64,000 nt of DNA from Valencia hispanica (lineage: Eukaryota > Chordata > Actinopteri > Cyprinodontiformes > Valenciidae). The notes under the pieces were generated by a model that saw only the letters and a list, made by a program, of their open reading frames with translations, did no database searches and had not been told where the DNA came from. Below are positions 21,460-33,031 of this stretch, in pieces; within the stretch, counting starts at the first letter, position 1; each line of letters begins with the position of its first letter. The DNA is taken from NCBI GenBank assembly GCA_963556495.2, contig OY747709.1, positions 55,135,900-55,199,899 of the forward strand, read 5' to 3'. Position numbers and translations under genes: made by a program.

Positions 21460-22460
21460 TACCCGCAGTATTTCACAAAACCAAGATGTTTTTCTACGAT
21501 TCGGCCCGTCGTCCACATGAAAACATAGATTTACGCCACCGAAATCTTTCTAAAACCGTGTTCAAACGTAGCCGGGTTTTTTTTGTGTGTTTTTTTACCC
21601 AATATTTTCACCACCTCGTTTAAAAAAATATATCTCCGTTCACACCTAACTGAGTATGTGCGTTGTTAAGCACAATCATAGACATGCCAAACCTGTAGGG
21701 GGCAGTAGTTCCCCCAAATCCACTCAGAGTGAATTTCCATGTTCTAACTTCTACATATAGAGCAGTAAAAACAAGCAACCAAAAAGCGCTTGGACAATCG
21801 ATGACGCCAACACGTCTCTGAGGGCATAGATGCTGTTTCTGAGTAGAATCAGGTCGCACATGAGATGTCGGAGCTTTTTTGTCGCGGAGGGTGACGTTGC
21901 GAAACCTAAAACTAGGGTTATTTCTGTCCACATGCTTAAAAGTATCTCACAAAACCAAGATGTTTTTCTACGGTTCGGCTCGTCGTCCACACGAAAACGC
22001 AGATTTACGGCACCGAAAATGAATCTTTCAAAAACTCTGCGTTTTCTCCGTTTTAATCGTTTGCGTGTGGACAGAAATAACCCTCGTTTTCGGCTCCGCA
22101 ACGTCACTTTCCACGACAAAAAAGCTCCGACATCTCATGTGCGACCTGATTCTACTCAGAAACAGCATCTATGCTCTCAGAGACGTGTTGGCGTCATCGA
22201 TTGTCCAAGCGCTTTTTGCTTGCTTGTTTTTACTGCTCTATATGTAGAAGTTAGAACATAGAAAGTTGCTCTGAGTGGATAGGATTTGGGGGAACTACTG
22301 CCCCCTACAGGTTTGGCATGTCTATGAATGTGCTTAACAACGCACATACTCAGTTAGGTGTGGACGGAGATTTTTTTTTCATAGAAACGAGGTGGTGAGG
22401 ATATTCGTTTATAAAATTAAAAGAACCCCGGCTACGTGTGAACATGGTCTGAAAAGAACA
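21460..22460. mobile_element. Large palindromic foldback element
   Basis: The left arm (about 21600-21935) and right arm (about 22061-22400) are reverse complements over about 330 bp. For example GAGATGTCGGAGCTTTTTTG on the left pairs with CAAAAAAGCTCCGACATCTC on the right. The arms carry GTAGGGGGCAGTAGTTCCCC and AGGTTTGGCATGTCTATGAA-type sequence. A 125-bp spacer (AAAACGCAGATTTACGGCAC) resembles the outer left flank at 21476-21546, so direct and inverted copies of one unit are combined. Paired long frames on both strands (103-143 codons) merely mirror the palindrome. Single arms of the same family lie at 5880-6235 and 22485-23145. Confidence 0.85.
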
Positions 22461-22484
22461 GACAGCACCGACCTGTCTATGTTT

Positions 22485-23145
22485 TCGGCTCCGAAACGTC
22501 AACCTCCGCGACAAAAATGACTCGGACGTCACATGTGCGACCTGTTTACATTCAGAAACATTATTCATGCCTCAGAGACGTGTTGGCATCATCGATTGTC
22601 GCTTTCTAGAAGTTAGAAGGTGGAAACTTACTCTGATTGGATAAGATTTGGGGGAACTAGGGATGTGTATTGGCAAAAATCTGGCGATGCGATATGTATC
22701 ACGATACAGGGGAGACGATACGATATATCTCAATATATCGCGATACTATGAGTAAGACGATATATTGTGATTTTTAAAACTGAATTTAACAGTAGGAAAA
22801 TTGTCCCGTCGTTCTAAACACTCCAACCTGTTTCCTACTTTAACATCCAGTTTTATTACCAGATCTAGTTGATCCACTGGAACAAAGAAGGTGAAAACAG
22901 CCACAAAACTACCAGTTATACTTTTATATTTACTACAAAAATTACTGTCATCCTTAATGGTTCCATTCAAATCCTTTAAAAAAAAAAAAACGATATTTTT
23001 GTTTTTTGAATATTAATACAATATCGGGACATAAAATATCGCGATATCTCGGTGTATCGATATTTTCTTACATCCCTAGGGGGAACTACTGCCCCCTACA
23101 GGTTTGGCATGTCCATGAATGTGCTTAGCACTGCATTAATCTCGA
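22485..23145 (+). repeat. Third foldback-family arm, interrupted
   Basis: The sequence resumes the right-arm pattern of the foldback element: TTTTCGGCTCCGAAACGTCA, CAGAGACGTGTTGGCATCAT, GGATAAGATTTGGGGGAAC. It is cut at 22657 and picked up again at 23079 with GGGGGAACTACTGCCCCCTA and GGTTTGGCATGTCCATGAAT. The gap is filled exactly by the hAT-like insertion 22658-23078. Confidence 0.85.
22658..23078. mobile_element. hAT-type MITE with 8-bp target duplication
   Basis: The insertion starts TAGGGATGTG and ends ACATCCCTA, giving 9-bp terminal inverted repeats. It is flanked by GGGGGAAC on both sides (22650-22657 and 23079-23086), an 8-bp target site duplication as hAT transposases make. Subterminal CGATATATCGCGATAC / ATATCGCGATATCTCGG motifs occur at both ends. 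Length is 421 bp with no coding capacity; a 74-codon frame inside is incidental. It inserted into a foldback-family arm, so it is the younger of the two. Confidence 0.92.
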
Positions 23146-23382
23146 TTTGGGTTGTTTATTTGTAAAATGGCTCAAATTGTTCCGGACCAAAAGGGATCCC
23201 ACGAGAGAAGCTGTGTTCGGTAGAGGACCAGATTTTCATCCACCCGACTGAAGCGCTTTGACCACAGACGCCTGATTAAAAATGTTGGAACACAGTTGGG
23301 AAAAAAACTCATATGAAATATTTTCTTTCTGCATGTTTTTAGGCCAATTTAAAGGGTTTCCATCTTGGTTGGTTTTGATTTG

Positions 23383-23722
23383 GATTTAAAAAGGCTAAAC
23401 AACCTGATAAAGAAGGTTCTGGTTCTGTTCTGGGGACGACTGTGGAACATCTGGAGATGATGATGCAAAGAAGGATTCTTCATAAAATAAAATAAAAATT
23501 ATGGACAACCCTGAGCATCCTCTTCATGAGACAGTCATACAACAACAGAGCGTCTTCAGTCGGAGGCTTCTTCCGTTTCGCTGCAACACAGACCGCTACA
23601 GGAAATCCTTCCTGCCCACAGCCATCATCATCTACAACAACTCCTTAAATAATTAATTATATGAGCTACAACACTTAATGTCCCTCTGGGATCAATAAAG
23701 TATTTTTGAATTTGAATTGAAT
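23383..23722 (+). mobile_element. Rex1/Babar-like LINE, 3' end only
   Basis: This matches the 3' end of the LINE at 49345-52780 in reverse complement: AACAACCTGATAAAGAAGGT, CATCTGGAGATGATGATGCA, CATACAACAACAGAGCGTCT, and the tail GGATCAATAAAGTATTTTTG with GAATTTGAATT repeats. Both lack the rest upstream, so this is a strongly 5'-truncated insertion, the usual outcome of target-primed reverse transcription. Confidence 0.93.
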
Positions 23723-26458
23723 TGAATAAGAGTCCCTGGGATGGGATGCTGCTTCTACAGCATCTGCATGCCTCTGCAGCTGACTGAGCAACCTGAATGG
23801 AGCGACACCGTTCCAAGTGTTTCACTCTATGTTAGTGTTTTACATGGGATGTGTGGCAGAGATGCAGCAGTGTTATAACGCCCTGTAAAACTATTAAAAG
23901 CCTCCAGCTTTCCTCTCGGGGGCCATAAACCGCCTGTCTGAGGAAATCACATTGATGAAGCAACTTGTTTTCCATTCAGGCTTTAGTTCACGGCATGAAG
24001 ACAGGATGGCAGGAAGTGATGTTTCACAAAATCTCCCATTTACTCACACTGAGGCCCCAAAAAAGTATTTTTAATACGGACCTGAAAGCAGGTCCGTACC
24101 TGGACCAGTTCCAGCTCACATTTCGTCCACTGATTTAATAACGTGTTACAGTCGTGTACATGATAACCATCATAATGTGGGCAGATCGTGTTAATTCCTC
24201 CCTGAGGTTTTCCATGGAGCAAACTATTAAAATGATCCTTCCAGTTCATTCCAGCTAAATAAAAACCCGTTCAGAGCCGCTAATGCTAAAATTTTATGTT
24301 AAATTCCTGCTTTTTAGGCTTTAAAATAAAGAAAAACGTAAAAAAAAGATTAAGGATCCATTTTGTTCAGTAGGAAATTATTTTGGTTGGAAACCTGATG
24401 AGAAGAAAAATGCATCTAACGATATAACTGCTCCTTTTGAAGTCATTATTCTATAAAAAAAACGTAAAAAACGCTTAAACCTGCAGATGTTATTAAATCT
24501 ATACTTAAAAACGTGAGTTGGTTCTTTATCATTGCTAGCCAAAGTAATTAGGAACCATGGGGGGGGTCCAATGCGCCACAGGCTGCAGTTTCCTGGTCTA
24601 GTCGAATAGTTTTAAAGCTCTAATCATGAAGCGTTGCTGAATCCTAACTCTGTCCCTCTGCAGCAGTTATTTTATAGAGCTCTGTTTGGAGCTTACAGTA
24701 CAAAATCCAAGCAATATCGTCACATTCATGAACACTGTGTCAAAGTTTTGCTGAATGCTACTGATCTCCAAATAAATAACCGCAGACTTCTTTGTAACGA
24801 CGCTGAAGTTTTAGGAAGTATCATTTGCATGAAACAATCTGGTTTGTTTTTTTGAAGTGGGAGTTATTTTAATATGGTAGGTGGCGTTATCTTCGCTTTG
24901 ATGAAACGTAGATTTTGAGCTGGAAAGGCGAGCGACTGACTGCTCGTAAGCTCTCAACACAACCCCGCGACCTTTACCTGTCTGGATCAACAGTGCTGTT
25001 TTACATCCAAACTATTTAGTTTGTTTGAGGCTCTAATCTGAGGAAAAGTTGCACCTAACTTATTCTTCACGCCGACAGTTTGAATCCTCCATGTTGATTT
25101 CATTTTCAGGCTTTATTTTCAGGTTAGTTTTTTTTTCTCTCTCTCGAGGGAATCACGGAGGTTATGAAAACAGAAACAGCCTCTGTGACAGAAATCAGAG
25201 CGCTTTGGCGTTTTCACCGTGACTCTGAGCAAACGAGTCGTGGAAAGCTGAAAAAAACCACACAAATCCCCCCCCCCCCCCCCCCGATCCGTGCAGACAG
25301 TGAGTCATCTCTTCGCTCTGACCATCAGCAGGAAAATGAAAGCACACAAATCAACATGCTGCTGCAATCACATGCGTTTCTGCAGGTTTCAGCTGAGCTG
25401 GTAGTTTTTGGCCCTGTGGCTGGGAGAGATCTGGGAGGGAGGGGCGGGGAAAATGGCGAGAGAACAGAGCGGGATGAAGAGGAGGTGGAGTGCAGATTGT
25501 AATGGAGCTGCTGGCAGAGCTCCTGGTTGTTCATGGGCATTCATGTAGCTGGTGGCTTCAGTTAAATGGAGCAAACGGAGGGGGGAGGAGACGGGTGCTG
25601 AGTTTCAGCTAAACAAGAGGTCTACTTGTGCCCTTCTCTGCTGAAGCACCATGCAAATCCGCCCAGACATGTTAAACAGTGAATTTGAATCCATTATATC
25701 AAATCAGGCTGTAAATGTGTTTCTAAATGTCACAGAGACGGGACTCAAGAGTTCAGGAGGTAAAAACTCCTGCAGCTGCAGGTTCACAACCAGCAGACAG
25801 CAGAGTTTAAAGTAGAGCGACTGATATCAAACAAATGTAAAATAAAATCAACTTTTTATTAGATTAATATGAACGTTTCTGTGTAAGGCCTCACATGATC
25901 ACTTTCTGTGTTTTTTTTTTCTCTGTTCAGATTTTATGACTCATATAATCTTCTGGTGATTATGGAGTTTAAAGGGGCATTACAAAGATTTACGTCTGAA
26001 CAACATCCTGCAGAGATGGGTGTCTGAGAACCGACACAATGAAGGCAAGGAAGTATGGGGAAGTATGTCTGTAAAGTTACACATTCAAAAACAATAATTT
26101 GGGTTATTTAGCCTGTCTGTCATAAGATAAATAAATGGGGGTTCACTAATATTTGAGTCAATTTATTTATTCATTTATAAATGTCACAGTTTCAAACTAA
26201 AGATTTACTAATATGCAAATTCACTTGCTGATAAGGGAAAGTGGACTATCAAAATAAAAGCTGAGTCTTGTGGACCTCTATATAACCTCCTGCTGCTGGT
26301 TCTTCACCGTTGCTGTAAATCCGCCGGTAAAACGTCTGTGTTGCAGTTAAAACGGCTCATCCTACGTTTTAAGCAGAAATGTTGAACATGTTGGGAGGAA
26401 AATAAGAAAATGAAAGAGCGTTGACATGAACAACAATCGGCAAGTACATTTGCATATT
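23723..26458. other. Unassigned, contains an 18-base poly-C run
   Basis: No gene is recognised. A homopolymer of 18 C lies at 25268-25285. Frames at 24634-24855 (+, after a TCTGCAG acceptor-like site) and 25164-25502 (+) have no known domain. 25120-25145 is CT-rich. The remainder looks like ordinary unique intergenic or intronic DNA. Confidence 0.4.
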
Positions 26459-29400
26459 AGCTAAATGTTTAGCTTCAAACTAAACATTTAGCTTCAAGCT
26501 AAACATTTAGCTTCAAGCTAAACATTTAGCTTCAAGCTAAACATTTAGCTTCAAGCTAAACATTTAGCTTCAAACTAAACATTTAGCTTCAAGCTAAACA
26601 TTTAGCTTCATGCTAAACATTTAGCTTTAAGCTAAACATTTAGCTTTAACTAAACATTTAGCTTCAAACTAAACATTTAGCTTTAACTAAACATTTAGCT
26701 TTAAACTAAACATTTAGCTTTAAACTAAACATTTAGCTTTAAACTAAACATTTAGCTTCAAGCTAAACATTTAGCTTCAAACTAAACATTTAGATTCAAA
26801 CAAAACATTTAGCTTCAAACTAAACATTTAGCTGCAAGCTAAACATTTAGCTTTAAACTAAACATTTAGCTTTAAACTTAACATTTAGCTTCAAGCTAAA
26901 CATTTAGCTTCAAGCTAAACATTTAGCTTCAAACTAAACATTTAGATTCAAACAAAACATTTAGATTCAAACAAAACATTTAGATTCAAACAAAACATTT
27001 AGCTTCAAGCTAAACATTTAACTTCAAACAAAATATTTAGCTTCAAACTAAAAATTTAGATTCAAGCTAAACATTTAGCTACAAACTAAACATTTAGCTT
27101 CAAACTAAACATTTTGCTTTAAACTAAACATTTAGCTTCAAACTAAAAATTTAGCTGCAAGCTAAACATTTAACTTCAAACAGAATATTTAGCTTCAAGC
27201 TAAACATTTAGATTCAAACTAAACATTTACCTTTAAGCTAAACATTTAGATTCAAACTAAACATTTACCTTTAAGCTAAACATTTAGCTTCAAACTAAAC
27301 ATTTAGCTTCAAGCTAAACATTTAGCTTCAAACTAAACATTTAGCTTTAAACTAAACATTTAGCTTTAAACTAAACATTTAGCTGCAAGCTAAACAATTA
27401 GCTGCAAGCTAAACAATTAGCTTCAAACTAAACATTTAGCTTCAAACTAAACATTTAGCTTCAAACTAAACATTGAGATTCAAACAAAACATTTAGATTC
27501 AAGCTAAACATTTAGATTCAAACAAAACATTGAGATTCAAACAAAACATTTAGATTCAAGCTAAACATTTAGATTCAAACAAAACATTTAGCTTCAAGCT
27601 AAACATTTAGCTTCAAACAAAATATTTAGCTTCAAACAAAACATTTAGCTTCAAGCTAAACATTTAACTTCAAACAAAATATTTAGCTTCAAGCTAAACA
27701 TTTAGCTTCAAGCTAAACATTTAGCTTCAAGCTAAACATTTAGATTCAAACAAAACATTTAGCTTCAAGCTAAACATTTAACTTCAAACAAAATATTTAG
27801 CTTCAAACTAAAAATTTAGATTCAAGCTAAACATTTAGCTACAAACTAAACATTTAGCTTCAAACAAAACATTTAGCTTCAAGCTAAACATTTAACTTCA
27901 AGCTAAACATTTAGCTTCAAGCTAAACATTTAGCTTCAAGCTAAACATTTAGCTTCAAGCTAAACATTTAGCTTCAAACAAAACATTTAGCTTCAAGCTA
28001 AACATTTAGCTTCAAACAAAATATTTAGCTTCAAACAAAACATTTAGCTTCAAGCTAAACATTTAGCTTCAAACAAAACATTTAGCTTCAAGCTAAACAT
28101 TTAGCTTCAAGCTAAACATTTAGCTTCAAGCTAAACATTTAGATTCAAGCTAAACATTTAGATTCAAACAAAACATTTAGCTTCAAGCTAAACATTTAAC
28201 TTCAAACAAAATATTTAGCTTCAAACTAAAAATTTAGATTCAAGCTAAACATTTAGATTCAAACAAAACATTTAGCTACAAACTAAACATTTAGCTTCAA
28301 GCTAAACATTTAACTTCAAACAAAATATTTAGCTTCAAGCTAAACATTTAGCTTCAAACTAAACATTTAACTTCAAACAAAATATTTAGCTTCAAACTAA
28401 ACATTTAGCTACAAACTAAACATTTAGCTTCAAACTAAACATTTAGCTTCAAACTAAACATTTAGCTACAAACTCAACATTTAGCTTCAAACTAAACATT
28501 TAGCTTCAAACTAAACATTTAGCTTCAAACTAAACATTTAGCTGCAAGCTAAACATTTAGCTTTAAACTAAACATTTAGCTTCAAGCTAAACATTTAGCT
28601 TTAAACTAAACATTTAGCTTCAAGCTAAACATTTAGCTTCAAGCTAAACATATAGCTACAAACTCAAAATTTAGCTTTAAACTAAACATTTAGCTGCAAG
28701 CTAAACAATTAGCTTCAAGCTAAACATTTAGATTCATGCTAAACATTTAGCTTCAAACTCAAAATTTAGCTTTAAACTAAACATTTAGCTGCAAGCTAAA
28801 CAATTAGCTTCAAGCTAAACATTTAGCTGCAAGCTAAACATTTAGCTTTAAACTAAACATTTAGCTTTAAACTTAACATTTAGCTTCAAGCTAAACATTT
28901 AGCTTCAAGCTAAACATTTAGCTTCAAACTAAACATTTAGATTCAAACAAAACATTTAGATTCAAACAAAACATTTAGATTCAAACAAAACATTTAGCTT
29001 CAAGCTAAACATTTAACTTCAAACAAAATATTTAGCTTCAAACTAAAAATTTAGATTCAAGCTAGACATTTAGATTCAAGCTAAACATTTAGCTACAAAC
29101 TAAACATTTAGCTTCAAACTAAACATTTTGCTTTAAACTAAACATTTAGCTTCAAACTAAAAATTTAGCTGCAAGCTAAACATTTAACTTCAAACAGAAT
29201 ATTTAGCTTCAAACTAAACATTTAGCTTTAAACTAAACATTTAGCTTTAAACTAAACATTTAGCTTTAAACTAAACATTTAGCTGCAAGCTAAACAATTA
29301 GCTGCAAGCTAAACAATTAGCTTCAAACTAAACATTTAGCTTCAAACTAAACATTTAGCTTTAAACTAAACATTTAGCTTTAAACTAAACATTTAGATTC

Positions 29401-30957
29401 AAACAAAACATTTAGATTCAAGCTAAACATTTAGATTCAAACAAAACATTTAGCTTCAAGCTAATTATTTAACTTCAAACAAAATATTTAGCTTCAAACA
29501 AAACATTTAGCTTCAAGCTAAACATTTAACTTCAAACAAAATATTTAGCTTCAAGCTAAACATTTAGCTTCAAGCTAAACATTTAACTTCAAACAAAATA
29601 TTTAGCTTCAAGCTAAACATTTAGCTTCAAGCTAAACATTTAGCTTCAAGCTAAACATTTAGATTCAAACAAAACATTTAGCTTCAAGCTAAACATTTAA
29701 CTTCAAACAAAATATTTAGCTTCAAACTAAAAATTTAGATTCAAGCTAAACATTTAGCTACAAACTAAACATTTAGCTTCAAACAAAACATTTAGATACA
29801 AACTAAACATTTAGCTTCAAACAAAACATTTAGCTTCAAGCTAAACATTTAACTTCAAGCTAAATATTTAGCTTCAAGCTAAAAATTTAGATTCAAGCTA
29901 AACATTTAGATTCAAACAAAACATTTAGCTACAAACTAAACATTTAGCTTCAAGCTAAACATTTAACTTCAAACAAAATATTTAGCTTCAAGCTAAACAT
30001 TTAGCTTCAAACTAAACATTTAACTTCAAACAAAATATTTAGCTTCAAACTAAACATTTAGCTACAAACTAAACATTTTGCTTCAAACTAAACATTTAGC
30101 TTCAAACTAAACATTTAGCTACAAACTCAACATTTAGCTTCAAACTAAACATTTAGCTTCAAACTAAACATTTAGCTGCAAGCTAAACATTTAGCTTTAA
30201 ACTAAACATTTAGCTTCAAGCTAAACATTTAGCTTTAAACTAAACATTTAGCTTCAAGCTAAACATTTAGCTTCAAGCTAAACATATAGCTACAAACTCA
30301 AAATTTAGCTTTAAACTAAACATTTAGCTGCAAGCTAAACAATTAGCTTCAAGCTAAACATTTAGCTTCAAGCTAAACATTTACCTTTAAGCTAAACATT
30401 TAGATTCAAACTAAACATTTACCTTTAAGCTAAACATTTAGCTTCAAACTAAACATTTAGCTTCAAGCTAAACATTTAGCTTCAAACTAAACATTTAGCT
30501 TCAAACTAAACATTTAGCTTCAAGCTAAACATTTAGCTTCAAACTAAACATTTAGCTTCAAGCTAAACATTTAGCTTCAAACTAAACATTTAGCTTCAAG
30601 CTAAACATTTAGCTTCAAACTAAACATTTAGCTTCAAGCTAAACATATAGCTTTAAACTAAACATTTAGCTTTAAACTAAACATTTAGCTTCAAACTAAA
30701 TATTTAGCTTCAAACTAAACATTTAGCTTCAAACTAAACATTTAGCTTCAAACTAAACATTTAGCTTCAAGCTAAACATTTAGCTTTAAACTTAACATTT
30801 AGCTTCAAACTAAACATTTAGCTTCAAGCTAAACATTTAGCTTCAAACTAAACATTTAGCTTCAAACTAAACATTTAGCTTTAAACTAAACATTTAGCTT
30901 TAAACTAAACATTTAGCTTTAAACTAAACATTTAGCTTTAAACTAAACATTTAGCTT
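26459..30957. repeat. 4.5-kb satellite of an 18-bp hairpin-forming unit
   Basis: About 250 copies of an 18-bp unit, consensus AACATTTAGCTTCAAGCT, run without a break. The commonest variant contains AGCTTCAAGCT, a palindrome with a one-base loop (AGCTT-C-AAGCT). Variant strings recur as blocks, for example ATTTTGCTTTAAACTAAACA at 27111 and at 29125 (offset 2014) and TATAGCTACAAACTCAAAAT at 28651 and 30285 (offset 1634). Larger segments have therefore been duplicated within the array. Unlike the other two minisatellites it has stops in most frames and no long open frames. Confidence 0.97.
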
Positions 30958-31301
30958 GATTACCAAGTATTTAGTTTGAAAATAAATATTTTGTTTGTAG
31001 TCGCTTTCACACTGTAGGAACCCTTTGTGGTTCCTATAACCTTTTTGGGAACCAGGCCATTTTTTGGCGCGTTGGGATATATAGGAACTAGGGACTACGA
31101 CCCTCAGTTACTATAACAATTTTAGCTCGTACTCTGAGGCTGGATCTTTTCTGAGTCCCATAAGAACTGAAATGCGTAGATGTTTGGTGATTGGTAGAAC
31201 TGACAAGCCACGCCCCTTGTCTGATATGCGCTTCTCCTGGCCCTGCCATTTTTAAAAAGTCCCACAGCAGTGTTTACGAGAACGCAACAACAATAACAGA
31301 A

Positions 31302-31400
31302 AATAATGAACAGAGTAGGCGAAAAATGGACCGAAGAGGAAGTCAAAGCTCTCCTGGTCATCTGTTCTACAGAAGAGACTCAACGGGGGGTTGAAGCTCT
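31302..31400 (+). pseudogene. SANT/trihelix-like DNA-binding fragment
   Basis: One plus-strand frame reads RRKWTEEEVKALLVICSTEE, the first helix and start of the second of a Myb/SANT or trihelix domain (Trp, acidic cluster, Leu-Leu). Such domains occur in the accessory DNA-binding protein of PIF/Harbinger transposons and in related MSANTD host genes. The frame is cut within about 15 codons by the LINE insertion at 31416. Only a fragment of a DNA-binding protein is left. Confidence 0.5.
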
Positions 31401-31415
31401 TCCAGTCTCGATGTT

Positions 31416-32066
31416 AGGCAAGGCAATTTTATTTGTATAGCAACACTTTCAACAACAAGGTAATTCAAGGCGCTTTACATGATTAAGTGGTAAAAAAAAA
31501 TAGCAGTAAAACACAAAGCATATCAAGTAAAAACAGCAATAAACCAAGAAGAATACACAAAACATGATACATAAAAGCTTTGCAGTTTTCAGGAAGTTTG
31601 TTCCAGATTAGAGGAGGATAGAAACTGAAAGCTGCTTCTCCATGTTTGGTTCTGATTCTAGGGATGTTGAGTAGACTGGAATTAGAGGACCTGATTGGTC
31701 TGGGTGGGGGTTGCTATAGTAACAGCAGATCTTCATCATATTTTGGTGCTAAGCCATTCAATGATTTATAAAGTAGTAAAAGTATTTAGAAGTCTATTCT
31801 CTGAGCTACAGGGAGCCAGTGTAAGGACTTTAGAACTGGGGTGATGTGCTCTACTTTCCTGGTTCTAGTGAGGAACACGAGCAGCAGCGTTCTGGATCAG
31901 CTGCAGCTGTCTGATTGACTTTTTAGGCAGACCTGTGAAGACGCTGTTGCAGTAATCAATCCCACTAAAGATAAACGCATGGATGAGTTTTTCCAGGTCC
32001 TGTTGTGACATCAGTCCTTTAATCCTAGAAATGTTCTTCAGGTGAAAGAACGCTGACCTTGTTAGA
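31416..32066 (-). mobile_element. L2-type LINE, 3' end
   Basis: The minus strand ends with the tail ACAAATAAAATTGCCTTGCC near 31416, matching the tail of the copy at 47053-47810. Upstream of it is C-terminal coding sequence, intact over about 65 codons (NLTRSAFFHLKNISRIKGLM, then IDYCNSVFTGLPKKSIRQLQ, then LIQNAAARV). A portion of the 3' coding region is lost relative to the 47-kb copy, between the SRIRTK-like part and the tail. It is 5' truncated at about 32066, where the host transposon resumes. Confidence 0.93.
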
Positions 32067-32420
32067 TTCCTAATCCGAGGTCTCCACACTCGCTTATGTT
32101 GTTTCTTTTTCTTCCTCCTCTTTGTAGTTTTATGGCGGCTGGCAGACAACAATTTGGTGCATTTCCGCCACCAACTGGCTTGGAGTCTGTTCCGGAATAT
32201 GTGTTGTTCCTGTTCGCTTTGCTGCTGGGTTTGGCGCTAAAGTAACACGTCGCTGTCGCAGACGGTTGCGTCACAATTGATCCCCATCAAGATCTCCACT
32301 CGTGTGCGAACTCACAAATGGAAAAGTCCCCACGGAGAAGGGTGGTTCCTATAACTAAACTCAAGGCGGGTAGTTCTCAGAACTGCATCCCTGGAACTGG
32401 CCTGTCCGAATCCGACTTAT

Positions 32421-33031
32421 CTCTCTGTTTTTGGGAAGGACTTGGAATTTGCTGGGAAGAGTGAAAAATGTTCCATCTGCACCAGCCTGACTCACAGAGA
32501 TAAAACCAACGCCTGCTGTCGGAACACCAGTCACGAGTTTTCAGTTTTCTCTAAAGTCACATGAGACAAATGTTCAGAAATTTTCTGTCCTCCAGTGTCG
32601 GCCTGACATGTGAGACGTTTGGCTCAGCAGATAAAGATGCTTTATTCGAGCAGAACAGGACTCTGTTTACGTGTGTCATCTGGGTTTGATTGCTTCACAT
32701 TAGTGGTTAGATGCGTCTCAGTGAGCGTTTAATATTCAGCCGTTTTCTGCTCTCTGGTCTGCAGAGCGTTTGGCTGCAGGGACTCCTGACTGTGAGACCG
32801 ATGGCTGAAATATGTCCAAGCGGAAAACATCCCAGACCCTCAGCCTCGTCAGGGACACGGAGCAGCTGCTGGTTTGGAGAGACCAGACGAAGCAGGAGGC
32901 CGTTTCAGCTGAGCTTAGTCAGCCATCAATCATCCAAAAAGACTCTTCAGAAGGAAACTGTTTAAGTCCCGTTCCTCTTGACTTCTCACCCTCAGGGTGT
33001 TTCACCTGAACAGGACAAAGGCTTCATAGGA
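32421..33031. other. Unassigned, nothing recognised
   Basis: Two overlapping plus-strand frames of 84 and 65 codons (32711-33009) have no recognisable domain. No repeat or RNA gene was seen. Confidence 0.35.

Larger units (their letters stand above)
30998..32420 (+). mobile_element. Harbinger-like DNA transposon remnant, split by a LINE
   Basis: The left part opens CGCTTTCACACTGTAGGAAC, the style of terminus seen in a common fish DNA transposon, and repeats the word GGTTCCTATAAC at both sides (31040 region and 32342-32355). Inside on the plus strand lies a SANT/trihelix-like motif (31305-31370). The L2-type LINE at 31416-32066 interrupts it. The outer right terminus is not recognisable, so the right boundary is approximate. 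The Harbinger assignment rests only on the Myb/SANT motif. Confidence 0.5.

Noticed and set aside
21751..22261. Paired frames of 60-143 codons on both strands
   Set aside because: They mirror each other because the region is a palindrome. The peptides have no domain and are broken in the 5880-6235 copy.
22650..23086. 6-bp or 9-bp target duplication for the MITE
   Set aside because: Trying different borders, only TAGGGATG...CATCCCTA ends with an 8-bp GGGGGAAC duplication are symmetric and consistent with a hAT element.
26459..30957. CRISPR array
   Set aside because: Units are contiguous at 18 bp without unique spacers, and the DNA is vertebrate. It is a satellite.
31408..32068. TGTTAG target duplication around the LINE copy
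   Set aside because: TGTTAG occurs on both sides, but the right copy overlaps sequence belonging to the LINE itself (CCTTGTTA), so it cannot be claimed as a duplication.
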